Shown in pieces: positions 1-10,971 of a stretch of DNA of 64,000 bases; position 1 is the first letter of the stretch; each line of letters starts with the position of its first letter. Source of the stretch: Pseudomonas chlororaphis (GTDB lineage: Bacteria; Pseudomonadota; Gammaproteobacteria; Pseudomonadales; Pseudomonadaceae). The DNA lies in NCBI GenBank assembly GCA_001023535.1, contig CP011020.1, positions 2,245,734 through 2,309,733 on the forward strand, given 5' to 3'. The translations under genes were made by a program, and so were the position numbers. The notes beneath the pieces were generated by a model, which was not told where the DNA came from, searched no databases, and worked only from the letters and a program-made list of their open reading frames with translations.

Positions 1-162
1 GACCCGCAAGCCCGCCAGCCGCGGGGCCAGCCGGGCGAAACTGTTGGCGTTGTCCAGCCAGCCGTGCAGGGCGATCACCGGACGGCCCTCTTCCGGGCCG
101 AACAGGTGGGCTGCCAACTCGATATGCGGCAGGCTCAGGCGGACCTCTTCGACCGTGCTCAT
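1..162 (-). CDS. alpha/beta hydrolase, N-terminal part (cut by window edge)
   Basis: The first 54 codons of a minus-strand gene are present and the rest lies left of the window. The start ATG at 160-162 overlaps the TGA of the upstream hydrolase gene in an ATGA arrangement, so the two are probably translationally coupled. The visible N-terminus ends in a hydrophobic strand followed by HGWLDNA, the oxyanion-hole HG motif that opens alpha/beta-hydrolase domains. The nucleophile elbow and the acid/base residues lie outside the window, so the substrate cannot be judged. Two hydrolases in tandem at this position resemble the PA1621/PA1622 pair of P. aeruginosa as I remember it (inference). Confidence 0.75.
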   Translation of the reverse strand, partial: MSTVEEVRLSLPHIELAAHLFGPEEGRPVIALHGWLDNANSFARLAPRLAGLRV

Positions 163-953
163 GGGCGATGCCCCTGCCAACGCTGGAACAGGTCCTTGAG
201 CAGGTTGGCCGTGTCTTGCGGCCGCTCCAGGGGGAACATATGGCCGCCGGGCATGCTCAGGGCTTCGCCATGGGGCATGCGCCGCACCGATCGAGTGTGA
301 TGGCGCATCACCACGCGACTCTGCCGGCCACGCACCACTGCCAGCGGCACCTGGAGCGTGCGGGGCCGGCCCGGGCTGGTGTGCGGCACGCCGCGATAGA
401 TGCTGATTTCCGTGGCCGGGTCGAAGCGCAACCGCAAGCGGTCGCCCACCGGCTGCAGGCCGTGTTGCAGGTAAGCGTCAAAGCAATCCGGGTCGAAGCC
501 GCGGAACAGCGTCTTGCCGGCGAAATACTGCCGCGCCGAGGCCAGGTCGGCGAACTCCTCGCGCCGGCCCAGGGTCCGGCCGGCCGGGGTCAGGCGATCA
601 ATGAAGCCCAGGCGCTTGGCGGCCAGGATCACCCACCGGTCGGTGCGGGTCAGCACCGGCGAATCGAGCATGACCACGCCTCGGTACAAGTGCGGGCATC
701 GCAACGCCGCGTGCAGGTGCAGCACACCACCCAGGGAATGGCCGACACCCCATACCGGCGCCGGCTGGCGTTCCAGGTGATGGATCAATTCGTCCACCAG
801 GTTGTGCCAGTTGTCGTCCACCGGAAAGCGCGGATCGTGGCCGTGCAGTTCCAGGTGCGCGACCTCGTACTGCGGCGCCAGCGCGGCGAACAGCTTGCCG
901 TAGGTGGCCGAGGGGAAACCGTTGGCGTGGGCGAAAAATACCTGTTGCGACAT
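159..953 (-). CDS. alpha/beta hydrolase
   Basis: This 264-residue cytoplasmic alpha/beta-hydrolase-fold protein has no signal peptide. The oxyanion-region motif is FAHANGFPS near residues 7-15. The nucleophile elbow is GHSLGG with Ser73, and the catalytic-base region is GGHMFPLE near the C-terminus. I chose the ATG at 951-953 (protein starts [12 protein letters not shown]) because the fold begins immediately there; the longer frame upstream adds 20 residues that look non-coding. The stop overlaps the start of the next hydrolase by 4 nt, indicating an operon of two hydrolases. The family covers esterases, lactonases and peptidases, and the substrate is not predictable from sequence. Confidence 0.85.
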   Translation of the reverse strand: MSQQVFFAHANGFPSATYGKLFAALAPQYEVAHLELHGHDPRFPVDDNWHNLVDELIHHLERQPAPVWGVGHSLGGVLHLHAALRCPHLYRGVVMLDSPVLTRTDRWVILAAKRLGFIDRLTPAGRTLGRREEFADLASARQYFAGKTLFRGFDPDCFDAYLQHGLQPVGDRLRLRFDPATEISIYRGVPHTSPGRPRTLQVPLAVVRGRQSRVVMRHHTRSVRRMPHGEALSMPGGHMFPLERPQDTANLLKDLFQRWQGHRP

Positions 954-1063
954 GACAGCCGATCCATTGGGGGAACTGGCACCGATTCTGCGCACAAGCC
1001 ACCGACGCGGCAATGACCGTAACTGCCAGGAATGATGACAGTCGAGCTTGGGCTATAGACAGA

Positions 1064-1095
1064 AGCTGCAAGCCTCAAGTTGATAGCTTGCAGCT
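1064..1095. repeat. AGCTGCAAGC inverted repeat
   Basis: A perfect 10-bp inverted repeat (AGCTGCAAGC / GCTTGCAGCT, loop 12) lies just downstream of the minus-strand thioesterase gene. The same motif recurs at 33710-33825. It could act as an RNA hairpin, but no T-tract follows in either direction, so a simple intrinsic terminator is unlikely. Confidence 0.6.
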
Positions 1096-1104
1096 CCCAG
1101 CGCT

Positions 1105-1548
1105 TCACCGCGCCGGCGGTTGCTCGCCGAGCGGCACCACCGCCATGGTCAGGCGCGATACGCAGTTGAGCTTGCCGTCGTCGTTGGTCAAGCGGATGTC
1201 CCAGACCTGCGTGGTGCGGCCCAGGTGGACCATCCGTGCCGTGGCGGTGACCCGTCCGCTGCGCACGCCACGCAGGTGGTTGGCGTTGATCTCCAGGCCC
1301 ACGCAGTAGAACTTGCTGGTGTCCACGCACAGGTAAGCGGCCATGGACCCGACCGTCTCGGCCAACACCACCGACGCGCCGCCATGCAGCAGGCCGAAGG
1401 GTTGGTGGGTGCGGTGATCGACCACCATGCTCGCGGTCAGGGACTCGTCGTCGAACGACTCGAAACGAATGTCGAGCACTTCGCTGATGGTGTTTTTACC
1501 GGCGGCGTTGAGTTGTTCGAGGTTGGGGGTGTTGCGCCACAGACTCAT
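1105..1548 (-). CDS. hotdog-fold acyl-CoA thioesterase (YdiI/MenI-like)
   Basis: This 147-residue single hotdog domain closely resembles E. coli YdiI/EntH. The hallmark LLHGGASVVLAE holds His55 and the presumed catalytic Glu64, and a GLEINANH strand follows at roughly residues 84-91. Family enzymes hydrolyse acyl-CoA thioesters in the cytoplasm, including dihydroxynaphthoyl-CoA and benzoyl-type substrates. Pseudomonas lacks menaquinone, so a general or aromatic acyl-CoA role is more likely (inference). I chose the ATG at 1546-1548 because an AAAGGA site sits 9 nt upstream; an ATG at 1557 abuts the same site too closely. The gene appears monocistronic and is separated from sixA by a MITE-like element. 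Confidence 0.88.
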   Translation of the reverse strand: MSLWRNTPNLEQLNAAGKNTISEVLDIRFESFDDESLTASMVVDHRTHQPFGLLHGGASVVLAETVGSMAAYLCVDTSKFYCVGLEINANHLRGVRSGRVTATARMVHLGRTTQVWDIRLTNDDGKLNCVSRLTMAVVPLGEQPPAR

Positions 1549-1594
1549 CGTGTTCATTCCTTTATCGTTGTTATTGTGGCCGCTTGCATTTCGT

Positions 1595-1762
1595 ACACAG
1601 CCTAGGCTCTGTCTGAAAAGCCTTGATACTCGTTCATGCTGCGTTGAAAACCGGCTCGGAATGCTCATTTACTCCAGTAAAGTCGAGCGCGACCCCGGCC
1701 GTTCCTCGCCGGTTTTCGCCTTGCCTGACCTTCGTCTCAAGACTTTTCAAACACAGCCTAGG
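1595..1762. repeat. MITE-like imperfect palindrome with 12-bp direct repeats
   Basis: The segment is bounded by the identical 12-mer ACACAGCCTAGG at 1595-1606 and 1751-1762. Its ends are inverted: left CCTAGGCTCTGTCTGAAAAG against right CCTAGGCTGTGTTTGAAAAG on the other strand. The inverted similarity continues inward (GAAAACCGG on both arms) to a centre near 1680. It encodes no protein. The right edge supplies the TAG stop of sixA at 1758-1760. Structure and size fit a non-autonomous repeat, and no other copy lies in this window. Confidence 0.7.
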
Positions 1763-2210
1763 GGTGCCGCAGGGCCTTGAGCGTCATCGCCCCGGCCAGC
1801 GGCAGGTCGCCTTCCAGTTCGGCCAGGCCGGCGGTCTGCACCTGTTCGGGTTGTTGCAGGTGGCCGTGTTGCAGCAGGCCCAGCAGGCTGCCCACCAGCG
1901 GGTTGTGGCTGACCAGCAGCACCGGGGCCTGGTCCGCCAGGTGTTCCAAAACCTTTTGCGGCCGTGTCTCCGGCGTGAGCCAGTTGACCGTGATCAGCTG
2001 CGGCTCGAACCCCAGCGCTTGGCGCACCAGTTGCGCGGTCTGCTGGGCACGCCGGTACGGGCTGACGTAAATGGCCGCCAACGGCTGGCCGATCAGGTGC
2101 GCGGCACTGTGCAGCACTTGCTCGCGCCCGTGTTCGGTCAGGGCCCGCTCGGGATCGGGACAGTTGCCGTAGGGCTCGGCCTCGCCATGACGCAATACCC
2201 AGAGTTTCAT
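1758..2210 (-). CDS. sixA: phosphohistidine phosphatase SixA
   Basis: This 150-residue histidine-phosphatase-superfamily protein of the short SixA type begins MKLWVLRHGEAEP, with the catalytic RHG at residues 7-9 (phospho-acceptor His8). A second conserved histidine occurs in LLVSHNPLVG near residue 100. E. coli SixA dephosphorylates the HPt domain of ArcB and the nitrogen-PTS protein NPr; the target here is unknown. The start overlaps the stop of the DUF4389 gene by 4 nt, making it the third gene of gpsA-DUF4389-sixA. The TAG stop lies within the CCTAGG end of the repeat at 1595-1762, so the last codons were set by that element. Confidence 0.92.
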   Translation of the reverse strand: MKLWVLRHGEAEPYGNCPDPERALTEHGREQVLHSAAHLIGQPLAAIYVSPYRRAQQTAQLVRQALGFEPQLITVNWLTPETRPQKVLEHLADQAPVLLVSHNPLVGSLLGLLQHGHLQQPEQVQTAGLAELEGDLPLAGAMTLKALRHP

Positions 2211-2554
2211 AGCTTGGGCTCTTCGTCCCGGACCGGATGCGCGGCCGGTGCCACGACGTGCGGCGCTTCACCTTCGGGCGTGCGCGGAGTGGGCCAATCG
2301 GCGAACGGCCATGGCTTCTGGTCGCTGTGGAAAGTGCCAAAACGACCGATCTGCGCCAGGAACTGGCTCAGGCTGTCACCGAAATTCATCAGGCTGGCGC
2401 TGGGCGCGCCGTAGATCAGCCGATAGATCAACTGCACCAGCACCACGGCGCCCAGGATGAACTGCGCCACCTGCCAGACCAGCAGGTAGATCACCATCCA
2501 CAGCACACGCAGCAGGATGGATTCGTATTGGGGTTGTCCTTTCGGATCGTTCAT
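2207..2554 (-). CDS. DUF4389 membrane protein
   Basis: This 115-residue protein has one long or hairpin hydrophobic stretch (about residues 12-45, starting ILLRVLWMVIYLLVWQVAQF) and a hydrophilic proline-rich C-terminus. The layout and the segment SLSQFLAQIGRFGTFHSDQKPWPF match DUF4389, an uncharacterised gammaproteobacterial inner-membrane family. It starts 28 nt after the gpsA stop and overlaps sixA by 4 nt, so all three are probably cotranscribed. No function is known, and none should be read from the neighbours beyond membrane location. Confidence 0.85.
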   Translation of the reverse strand: MNDPKGQPQYESILLRVLWMVIYLLVWQVAQFILGAVVLVQLIYRLIYGAPSASLMNFGDSLSQFLAQIGRFGTFHSDQKPWPFADWPTPRTPEGEAPHVVAPAAHPVRDEEPKL

Positions 2555-2582
2555 GGCTCGCTCCTGCTTGCGGTCAAAAGAC

Positions 2583-3608
2583 TCAGTTGAAACCGCTGGT
2601 GGAAATGAAATCGACGTCGGTCTTCGGCTCGCCGCGCATCAGCAATTCGATCACCTGCTCCAGCGTACGCCCCTCGAACAGAATTGCATGCAACCCGGCC
2701 ACCAGCGGCATGTACACCCCGGCCTCCTGGGCCTTGGCCTTGAGCACCTTGAGGGTGTTGACCCCCTCGGCCACTTCGCCCAGGCGCGAGACGGCTTCTT
2801 CAAGGCTCAGGCCCTGGCCGAGGGCAAACCCGACCTGATAGTTGCGGCTCTTGGGTGACGAACAGGTGACGATCAGATCGCCGACCCCGGCCAAGCCCAA
2901 AAACGTCATCGGGTTGGCGCCCTGGCTGACGGCAAAGCGGGTCATTTCCGCCAGCGCCCGGGTGATCAGCATGCTCTTGGTGTTCTCGCCCATGCCCAGC
3001 GCCACCGCCATGCCGGCGATGATCGCATAGACGTTCTTCAGCGCCCCGCCCAGCTCCACGCCAAAGCGATCGGCACTGGCATAGACGCGAAAGGTGCGGC
3101 CATGGAGCGCAGCCTGGACCTGCTGGCACAGCGCTTCGTCTTCACTGGCCACCACCGTCGCGGTCAACGCGTGCTCGGCGATCTCGCGCGCCAGGTTCGG
3201 CCCGGAAATCACCCCGATGCGGGCCTTGGGGGCGATGTCTTCGAGAATCTCGCTCATCAGCTTGAACGTCTGCGCCTCGATGCCCTTGGTCAGGCTCACC
3301 AACGACTTGCCGCTCAGGCGTTCAGCGTGGGGCGCCAGGACCGCGCGCAAGGCGCTGGACGGCAAGGCGACGAAAAACAGCTCGCTGTCGTCGAGGGTCG
3401 CCTGCAAGTCGGTGACCGGTTCCACTTCCGGGCGGATCTTGATGCCCTTGAGGTAACGCGGGTTCTCGCGGTTGACCCGGATGGCCTCGGCCTGCTCCGG
3501 GTCACGCATCCATTGGCGCACCGGGTGGCCATTCTCGGCCAGCAGGTTGGCCACGGCGGTTCCGAAGCTCCCGCCTCCCAGGACCGCAATCGGGCGCTGA
3601 TCAGTCAT
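2583..3608 (-). CDS. gpsA: NAD(P)H-dependent glycerol-3-phosphate dehydrogenase
   Basis: This 341-residue enzyme reduces dihydroxyacetone phosphate to sn-glycerol 3-phosphate, the head-group precursor of phospholipids. The N-terminal Rossmann motif [10 protein letters not shown] starts at residue 9. Further family landmarks are [19 protein letters not shown], the catalytic-lysine segment [13 protein letters not shown] and the NAD-binding [13 protein letters not shown] chose the ATG at 3606-3608 ([12 protein letters not shown]) because orthologues start here and are about 340 residues long; an ATG 15 nt upstream is an alternative. It is the first gene of gpsA-DUF4389-sixA and diverges from the TonB-receptor operon. 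Confidence 0.96.
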   Translation of the reverse strand: MTDQRPIAVLGGGSFGTAVANLLAENGHPVRQWMRDPEQAEAIRVNRENPRYLKGIKIRPEVEPVTDLQATLDDSELFFVALPSSALRAVLAPHAERLSGKSLVSLTKGIEAQTFKLMSEILEDIAPKARIGVISGPNLAREIAEHALTATVVASEDEALCQQVQAALHGRTFRVYASADRFGVELGGALKNVYAIIAGMAVALGMGENTKSMLITRALAEMTRFAVSQGANPMTFLGLAGVGDLIVTCSSPKSRNYQVGFALGQGLSLEEAVSRLGEVAEGVNTLKVLKAKAQEAGVYMPLVAGLHAILFEGRTLEQVIELLMRGEPKTDVDFISTSGFN

Positions 3609-3807
3609 ATGCAATCCGTTCATCCATACCAAGTGGCAATGCGGGGCATTATACGGAGCGGCCGCAGCGCGACCAGCCCCGGCAACAATTACCGACGACT
3701 GTAGGAAGCTGACCATCAATTCCTAGGAAAATGCTGTCAACGTGAATGGAAAAGTCGTTCAGCTCAGTTACCATGCGCGCCATTCTCCTATTATCAAAGG
3801 CTGCACC

Positions 3808-5934
3808 GTGCCCGTTGGCCCTTCCCGCTCCGGTTCGACCCTGCTATTGGCGCTGATCATCAGCCCGCCAGTGCTGGGCGACGACCTGTTCGTGGACAGC
3901 CAGCCCCTGCCCCAGGTGCTGACGGCCACCCGGCTCAAGCAATCGCCGGCGGCCGTGCCCGGCAGCATGACCGTGCTCGACAGCGAATTGATCAAGGCCA
4001 GCGGCGCCCGCGACATCAGCGAGCTGCTGCGGCTGGTGCCGGGCATGATGGTCGGCAACATCAGCGGCAACCAGGCCGCCGTGAACTACCACGGCACCAA
4101 CGCCAGCGAAGCCCGGCGCATGCAGGTGCTGATCGACGGCCGCTCGGTGTACCGCGCCGGCCTGGCCACCGTGGACTGGAGCGACATTCCGGTGGCCATG
4201 GAAGACATCGAGCGAATTGAAGTCTTCCGGGGCCCCAACACCGTCAGCTACGGCGCCAACGCGCTGATGGCCGTGGTCAACATCATCACCCGCGCCCCGG
4301 CCGACAGCCACGGCACCCGCCTGAAGATCACGCGCGGCCAGCGCGGCATCAGCGACTGGTACGCCAGCCAGGGCAGCGGTTGGGAAGGCGGCGACCTGCG
4401 CCTGTCGTTGTCCGGCCAGGAAGACGACGGCTTCGACAGTGACCGCAACGGGGCGGACTACCGCGACAGCCGTCGCCTGGAGCGCTTCAACCTGTCGGTC
4501 AGCCAGACCCTGGACGAACGACAGAGCATCGACTGGCAATTGAACGCCAAGGACGGCACCAACCAGCGGCCCTACACCTACCACCCGGTGTTTGCCGGGA
4601 TCACCGCCGCTGGGGATAACTCCGACGTCATCGCCAAGGACTACGCCGGTTCGCTGCGCTGGAACCTCGACCTGGACCCCGACCACAGCCTTTATGTACA
4701 AGGCTCGATCCAGCACTGGGATCGCCAGCAGACCTGGCGGGCCTGTGACGCCGAAGTCTCCTTCAGCCCGCAACTGACCGACCTGTGGCAGCTCAACCCC
4801 AACTACGCCGAGAAGCTGGCGCGCAACATGCCGTCCTTCACCCGCACCGGCGCGCCACCCGGCGGCACGCCGCAGGAACAGGCACTGGCCAACCAGGTGA
4901 TCGACCAGTGGCGCAACGGCGCCTCTCAAACCCTGTGCGGGGACATCGACCAGAGCACCCGTGAATCGCGCTACGACCTGGAAATCCAGGACACCCTGAG
5001 CCTGTCCGACAGCCTGCGACTGGTGACCGGGGCGAATTACCGCTACGACCGGGCCGACTCCGAGACGTACTTCAACGGCACGCTGGACGACACCACCTGG
5101 CGCCTGTTCGGCCAACTCGAATGGCGGGCCAGCGAACACTGGCTACTGCAGGGTGGCGCCATGTTCGAGGACGCGCGCCTGACCGGCAGCTCGCTGACGC
5201 CCCGGGTGGCCGTCAACTACCTGATCACCCCGCGCCATGGCCTGCGCGCGGTGTACTCCGAAGCCGTGCGCTCGCCGGACATGTTCGAGAACAACGTCAA
5301 CTGGAGCTACCAGGTCACCAATCTGCAGCCGTCCGCCTTCGGCCAGCGCAGCGCCCGCTATTTCGTCGTGACCCGTGGCCCGGGCAACCTGGAACAGGAA
5401 CACATGCGTTCCCGGGAGCTGGGCTACAACGGCTATTTCATGGACCTGGGCCTGACTGTCGATGTCAAGCTGTTCCACGACGAAATCACCGGCATGATCA
5501 GCGAACCGCTGCGCAACAACCAATACATCGCCAGCAACAGCAACCAGTCACAGTTCTCCGGGGCTGAAACCCAGTTCGACTGGCGCATGACCGGCGCCGA
5601 CCGCCTGCGCCTGACCTACGCCTACGTCGACGCCCAGGCGAGCAACCCCCTCGACGAGCAACTGACCGCCCGCAACAGCGGTTCGGCCGGCTGGCTGCGG
5701 GACTGGGGCCAGGGCTGGAACAGCGCGGTGTTCTATTACGCCGCCAACGCCCTGGACGGCTACCGCTTCGAACGGGTCGACACGCGGGTCGCCCGGCGCA
5801 TTCCCCTGGGCAAGGCCAGCCTGGAATTGGCGGGCACCCTGCAACAGCGCCTGGACGACGAACCGACCACGTTCGTCGACAACCGCTACGATTCCCGCCA
5901 TGTGCTGTATTTCAGCGCAGAGTTGTCCTTCTAA
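3808..5934 (+). CDS. TonB-dependent outer-membrane receptor
   Basis: This is a protein of about 708 residues with a signal peptide (hydrophobic core STLLLALIISPPVL, cleavage near the following GDD). A TonB-box-like segment LPQVLTATR is followed by a plug domain (SELLRLVPGMMV, VLIDGRSVYR, IERIEVFRGPNTVSYGANA, NIITRAP). A long beta-barrel ends in the aromatic-terminated strand YFSAELSF. I chose the GTG at 3808 because AAAGG lies 8 nt upstream and the signal peptide starts there; an in-frame ATG at 3742 would add 22 unlikely residues. The next gene begins right after the stop. The plug resembles the BtuB/vitamin/colicin group, but the ligand is unknown. No Fur box or cobalamin riboswitch was recognised upstream. 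Confidence 0.9.
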   Translation: MPVGPSRSGSTLLLALIISPPVLGDDLFVDSQPLPQVLTATRLKQSPAAVPGSMTVLDSELIKASGARDISELLRLVPGMMVGNISGNQAAVNYHGTNASEARRMQVLIDGRSVYRAGLATVDWSDIPVAMEDIERIEVFRGPNTVSYGANALMAVVNIITRAPADSHGTRLKITRGQRGISDWYASQGSGWEGGDLRLSLSGQEDDGFDSDRNGADYRDSRRLERFNLSVSQTLDERQSIDWQLNAKDGTNQRPYTYHPVFAGITAAGDNSDVIAKDYAGSLRWNLDLDPDHSLYVQGSIQHWDRQQTWRACDAEVSFSPQLTDLWQLNPNYAEKLARNMPSFTRTGAPPGGTPQEQALANQVIDQWRNGASQTLCGDIDQSTRESRYDLEIQDTLSLSDSLRLVTGANYRYDRADSETYFNGTLDDTTWRLFGQLEWRASEHWLLQGGAMFEDARLTGSSLTPRVAVNYLITPRHGLRAVYSEAVRSPDMFENNVNWSYQVTNLQPSAFGQRSARYFVVTRGPGNLEQEHMRSRELGYNGYFMDLGLTVDVKLFHDEITGMISEPLRNNQYIASNSNQSQFSGAETQFDWRMTGADRLRLTYAYVDAQASNPLDEQLTARNSGSAGWLRDWGQGWNSAVFYYAANALDGYRFERVDTRVARRIPLGKASLELAGTLQQRLDDEPTTFVDNRYDSRHVLYFSAELSF

Positions 5935-6863
5935 ATGTGCCGGGCCCCTGCACGAAGGACGCCATTGCGTGGCTGCCGAAGGCTGGCGCTGGGGCTGTTG
6001 CTCATGGTCGGGCTGACGGCGATCCAGGCCCGGGCCGCCGAGATCGTGCTCACCGGCGCCGAGGACAGCCCCGGCGTGCAGTCCTTTACCCAGGCCCTGA
6101 AAGCCCTGCGTCCGGAAGACAGTGTGCGATTCACGCCGCTGGCCAGCCTGCCGACGCCCGATAAGCTGCCCGCCAATGTCCGCCTGGTCCTGCTCGACCT
6201 GCCCAGCCTGGACTGGCGCCTGCAAGACACCCGCGGGCCGGCCACGCTGGTGCTGCGCATCAGCCGCCTGCAAGCCCGCGACCGCCTGGGCGAGGCAACG
6301 CCCAATCACCTGAGCCTGCTATGGAGCGACCCGCCGGTGGCGCGGCAGTTGCGCCTGATCCGCGCGATCCTGCCGCAGTTGCGCCGGGTCGGCGTGCTGT
6401 ACGACGGGCACAGCGAGTTTTTGCTCAACGACATCCGCCAGGCCGCCGCGCCGCTGGGCCTGGAAATCGTCACCGAACGCTGGGACGACACCGCTGACAG
6501 CCGCCCCCTGCAAAACCTGCTGGGCCAGAGCGACGTGCTGCTGGGCCTCGACGACCCCGACCTGTACAACCCCAAGACCGTGAAAAACCTGTTGCTCAGC
6601 AGCTACGCCCGGCAACGACCGTTGATCGGCCCCAGCGCCGCCTTCGTCAAGGCCGGCAGCCTGGCGAGCACCTACAGCGACCAGGACGACTGGCTGGCGA
6701 TCCTCGACGAACTGCTCGATCGCCCCGCCACGACTTGGCCGCGCACGTTGTACCCGGCCCGTTTCAAAGTCCTGGGCAACCGCCAGGTCACCCGCTCGCT
6801 GGGGATCGAACCGATTGATGCCGAATCCGTCGCTGCAACGTTGGCCGAAGGAGAACACCGCCC

Positions 6864-6867
<4 letters not shown>
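5935..6867 (+). CDS. periplasmic ABC-type substrate-binding protein (orphan)
   Basis: This 310-residue secreted protein has a twin-arginine-free signal peptide ([18 protein letters not shown], cleavage before AEIV). The body alternates alpha/beta elements typical of the uncharacterised ABC_sub_bind (YtxR/TrpX-like) family: LRRVGVLYD, an ASP-rich [13 protein letters not shown], and [29 protein letters not shown]. No permease or ATPase genes are nearby, which argues for sensing rather than transport (inference). The ATG follows the receptor stop with no spacer; an alternative TTG at 5965 has AAGGA 5 nt upstream and gives a neater signal peptide. The stop overlaps the kinase start in ATGA. It sits between an outer-membrane receptor and a membrane kinase. 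Confidence 0.82.
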
Positions 6868-8765
<1,898 letters not shown>

Positions 8766-8852
8766 GACCATCTGCGACTGGCGTGAAAGGCGAAAGTGCG
8801 GCAGTCTTAGGCACCCGAACATGCCTCGATTGGGGCTTGAATAAAAATTTCA

Positions 8853-8866
8853 GTGCACAGGTGTAC
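8853..8866. promoter_or_regulatory. candidate operator palindrome upstream of fabA
   Basis: GTGCACAGGTGTAC is an imperfect 14-bp palindrome (5 of 7 pairs) in an AT-rich patch 136 bp before fabA. A TTGAAT hexamer (8837-8842) lies just upstream. In P. aeruginosa fabAB is controlled by the TetR-family sensor DesT; a similar role here is only a guess. Confidence 0.35.
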
Positions 8867-9001
8867 ATTCATTTCCCGTGTGCTGTGACTTTCACTACAA
8901 CGCAATAGTCTATGAGTAGGCTGTCGATTCGAGGCATGACCGCTTCGATCGACCGGGAAGATTTGCCCCACCCTGCCGCAGGGGACTATTGAGGAGCTCG
9001 C

Positions 9002-9517
9002 ATGACCAAACAAAACGCCTTTACCCGGGAAGATCTGCTGCGCTGCAGTCGCGGTGAGCTGTTCGGCCCAGGTAACGCGCAACTGCCCGCCCCGAACATG
9101 CTGATGGTGGATCGCATCACCCATATCAGCGAAGAGGGTGGCAAGTACGGCAAAGGTGAATTGGTCGCCGAGCTGGATATCACTCCGGACCTGTGGTTCT
9201 TCGCCTGCCATTTCGAAGGCGATCCGGTGATGCCGGGCTGCCTGGGCCTCGATGCCATGTGGCAACTGGTCGGTTTCTTCCTCGGCTGGCAGGGTCTGCC
9301 GGGCCGTGGTCGCGCCCTGGGTTCGGGCGAAGTGAAGTTCTTTGGTCAGGTCCTGCCGACCGCGAAGAAAATCACCTATAACATTCATATCAAACGCGTC
9401 CTCAAGGGCAAGCTGAACATGGCCATTGCCGATGGTTCGGTGGCCGTGGACGGGCGCGAGATCTACACCGCCGAAGGCCTCCGGGTTGGCGTTTTCACCT
9501 CCACTGACAACTTCTAA
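9002..9517 (+). CDS. fabA: beta-hydroxydecanoyl-ACP dehydratase/isomerase FabA
   Basis: FabA dehydrates 3-hydroxydecanoyl-ACP and isomerises trans-2- to cis-3-decenoyl-ACP, the committed step of anaerobic unsaturated fatty-acid synthesis. The protein is 171 residues, the usual length. The catalytic pair is visible: His70 in [16 protein letters not shown] and Asp84 in [16 protein letters not shown]. The ATG follows GAGGAGCTCGC, a good ribosome-binding site. FabB starts 11 nt after the stop, so the two form the fabAB operon. About 235 bp separate it from the kinase gene, enough for its own promoter. Confidence 0.98.
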   Translation: MTKQNAFTREDLLRCSRGELFGPGNAQLPAPNMLMVDRITHISEEGGKYGKGELVAELDITPDLWFFACHFEGDPVMPGCLGLDAMWQLVGFFLGWQGLPGRGRALGSGEVKFFGQVLPTAKKITYNIHIKRVLKGKLNMAIADGSVAVDGREIYTAEGLRVGVFTSTDNF

Positions 9518-9528
9518 GGGTTATCCGC

Positions 9529-10749
9529 ATGCGCCGCGTCGTTATCACTGGTCTGGGCATCGTTTCGTGCCTGGGCAATGACAAAGAGACCGTCACCGCT
9601 AACCTGCGTGCAAGTCGCCCTGGCATCCGGTTCAACCCGGAATACGCCGAAATGGGTCTGCGTAGCCAGGTTTCCGGCTCCATTGACCTCAATCTCGAAG
9701 AACTGATCGATCGCAAGATCTACCGTTTCGTCGGCCACGCGGCGGCCTACGCCTACCTGGCCATGAAGGACGCCATCGCTGACTCCGGACTGACCGACGA
9801 GCAGGTTTCCAACGTGCGTACCGGCCTGATCGCCGGCTCCGGCGGTGCATCGACCCTGAACCAGATGGAAGCGCTGGACATCCTGCGCGAAAAAGGCGTC
9901 AAGCGCGTGGGCCCGTACCGCGTCACCCGCACCATGGGCAGCACCGTTTCGGCGTGCCTGGCCACCCCGTTCAAGATCAAGGGCCTGAACTACTCGATCT
10001 CCTCGGCCTGCGCCACCAGTGCCCACTGCATCGGCACCGCCATGGAGCAGATCCAGATGGGCAAGCAGGACATCGTGTTCGCCGGCGGCGGTGAAGAAGA
10101 ACATTGGAGCCAGTCGTTCCTGTTCGACGCCATGGGCGCCCTGTCCAGCCAGTACAACGACACGCCGGACAAAGCCTCCCGCGCCTACGACGCCAAGCGT
10201 GACGGTTTCGTCATCGCCGGCGGTGGCGGCATGGTGGTGGTCGAGGAGCTGGAACACGCCCTGGCCCGTGGCGCGAAGATCTACGCCGAAATCGTGGGCT
10301 ACGGCGCCACGTCCGACGGCTACGACATGGTCGCGCCAAGCGGTGAAGGCGCCATCCGCTGCATGCAGATGGCCATGTCCACCGTAGACACGCCAATCGA
10401 CTACCTGAACACCCACGGCACCTCGACCCCGGTCGGCGACGTCGCGGAAATGAAAGGTGTGCGCGAAGTGTTCGGCGACAAGGCCCCGGCCATCAGCTCC
10501 ACCAAGAGCCTGTCGGGTCACTCCCTGGGCGCCGCTGGCGTTCACGAAGCGATCTACTGCCTGCTGATGATGGAAGGCAAATTCATGGCCGGCTCGGCCA
10601 ACATCGACGAACTGGATCCGGAAGTGGCCGACATGCCAATCCTGACCAAGACGCGCGAAGACGCCACCATCGACACCGTGATGAGCAACAGCTTCGGCTT
10701 CGGCGGCACCAACGCCACCCTGGTCCTCAAGCGCTGGCAGGGCAAGTAA
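9529..10749 (+). CDS. fabB: beta-ketoacyl-ACP synthase I FabB
   Basis: FabB elongates the cis-3-decenoyl-ACP made by FabA and so drives unsaturated fatty-acid synthesis. At 406 residues it is full length. The Cys-His-His triad is present: Cys161 in SSACATSAH, His296 in [11 protein letters not shown] and His331 in [11 protein letters not shown]. The glycine-rich C-terminal [13 protein letters not shown] is typical. The ATG is preceded by AAGGG, 11 nt after the fabA stop. A strong hairpin terminator begins about 22 nt after the stop, closing the operon. Confidence 0.98.
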   Translation: MRRVVITGLGIVSCLGNDKETVTANLRASRPGIRFNPEYAEMGLRSQVSGSIDLNLEELIDRKIYRFVGHAAAYAYLAMKDAIADSGLTDEQVSNVRTGLIAGSGGASTLNQMEALDILREKGVKRVGPYRVTRTMGSTVSACLATPFKIKGLNYSISSACATSAHCIGTAMEQIQMGKQDIVFAGGGEEEHWSQSFLFDAMGALSSQYNDTPDKASRAYDAKRDGFVIAGGGGMVVVEELEHALARGAKIYAEIVGYGATSDGYDMVAPSGEGAIRCMQMAMSTVDTPIDYLNTHGTSTPVGDVAEMKGVREVFGDKAPAISSTKSLSGHSLGAAGVHEAIYCLLMMEGKFMAGSANIDELDPEVADMPILTKTREDATIDTVMSNSFGFGGTNATLVLKRWQGK

Positions 10750-10771
10750 GCCCCACTGCTACGTCACACAG

Positions 10772-10804
10772 AAAAACGCCCCGACTGGTTCGGGGCGTTT
10801 TTTT
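10772..10804 (+). terminator. intrinsic terminator of fabAB
   Basis: The stem AACGCCCCGA / TCGGGGCGTT is followed by a run of T. It lies about 22 nt after the fabB stop. Confidence 0.93.
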
Positions 10805-10862
10805 ATGCCGGCTGAACGCAGCGCAGTCCCGCTGTGGGAAGGGTGCATTCACAGCGATTCCC

Positions 10863-10951
10863 TGTGGGAGCGGGCTTGCTCGCGAAAGCGGTGCATCAGC
10901 TACAGACAGGCTGGCTGACACTCCGCCTTCGCGAGCAAGCCCGCTCCCACA
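10863..10951. repeat. REPIN, family A
   Basis: Two inverted REP units (left TGTGGGAGCGGGCTTGCTCG, right its reverse complement) flank a variable loop. It lies between the fabB terminator and the convergent DUF3859 gene. Confidence 0.9.
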
Positions 10952-10971
10952 CTCCAATAGATGAATGGGTA

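Noticed and set aside
3609..3807. Possible cobalamin riboswitch or Fur box upstream of the TonB receptor
   Set aside because: The intergenic region is under 200 bp and I could not find the B12-box or a Fur-like palindrome.
3844..5139. A 431-codon minus-strand open frame opposite the TonB receptor
   Set aside because: It is a shadow frame with Val/Gly/Ala-rich composition and no motif; the receptor frame has signal peptide, plug and barrel.
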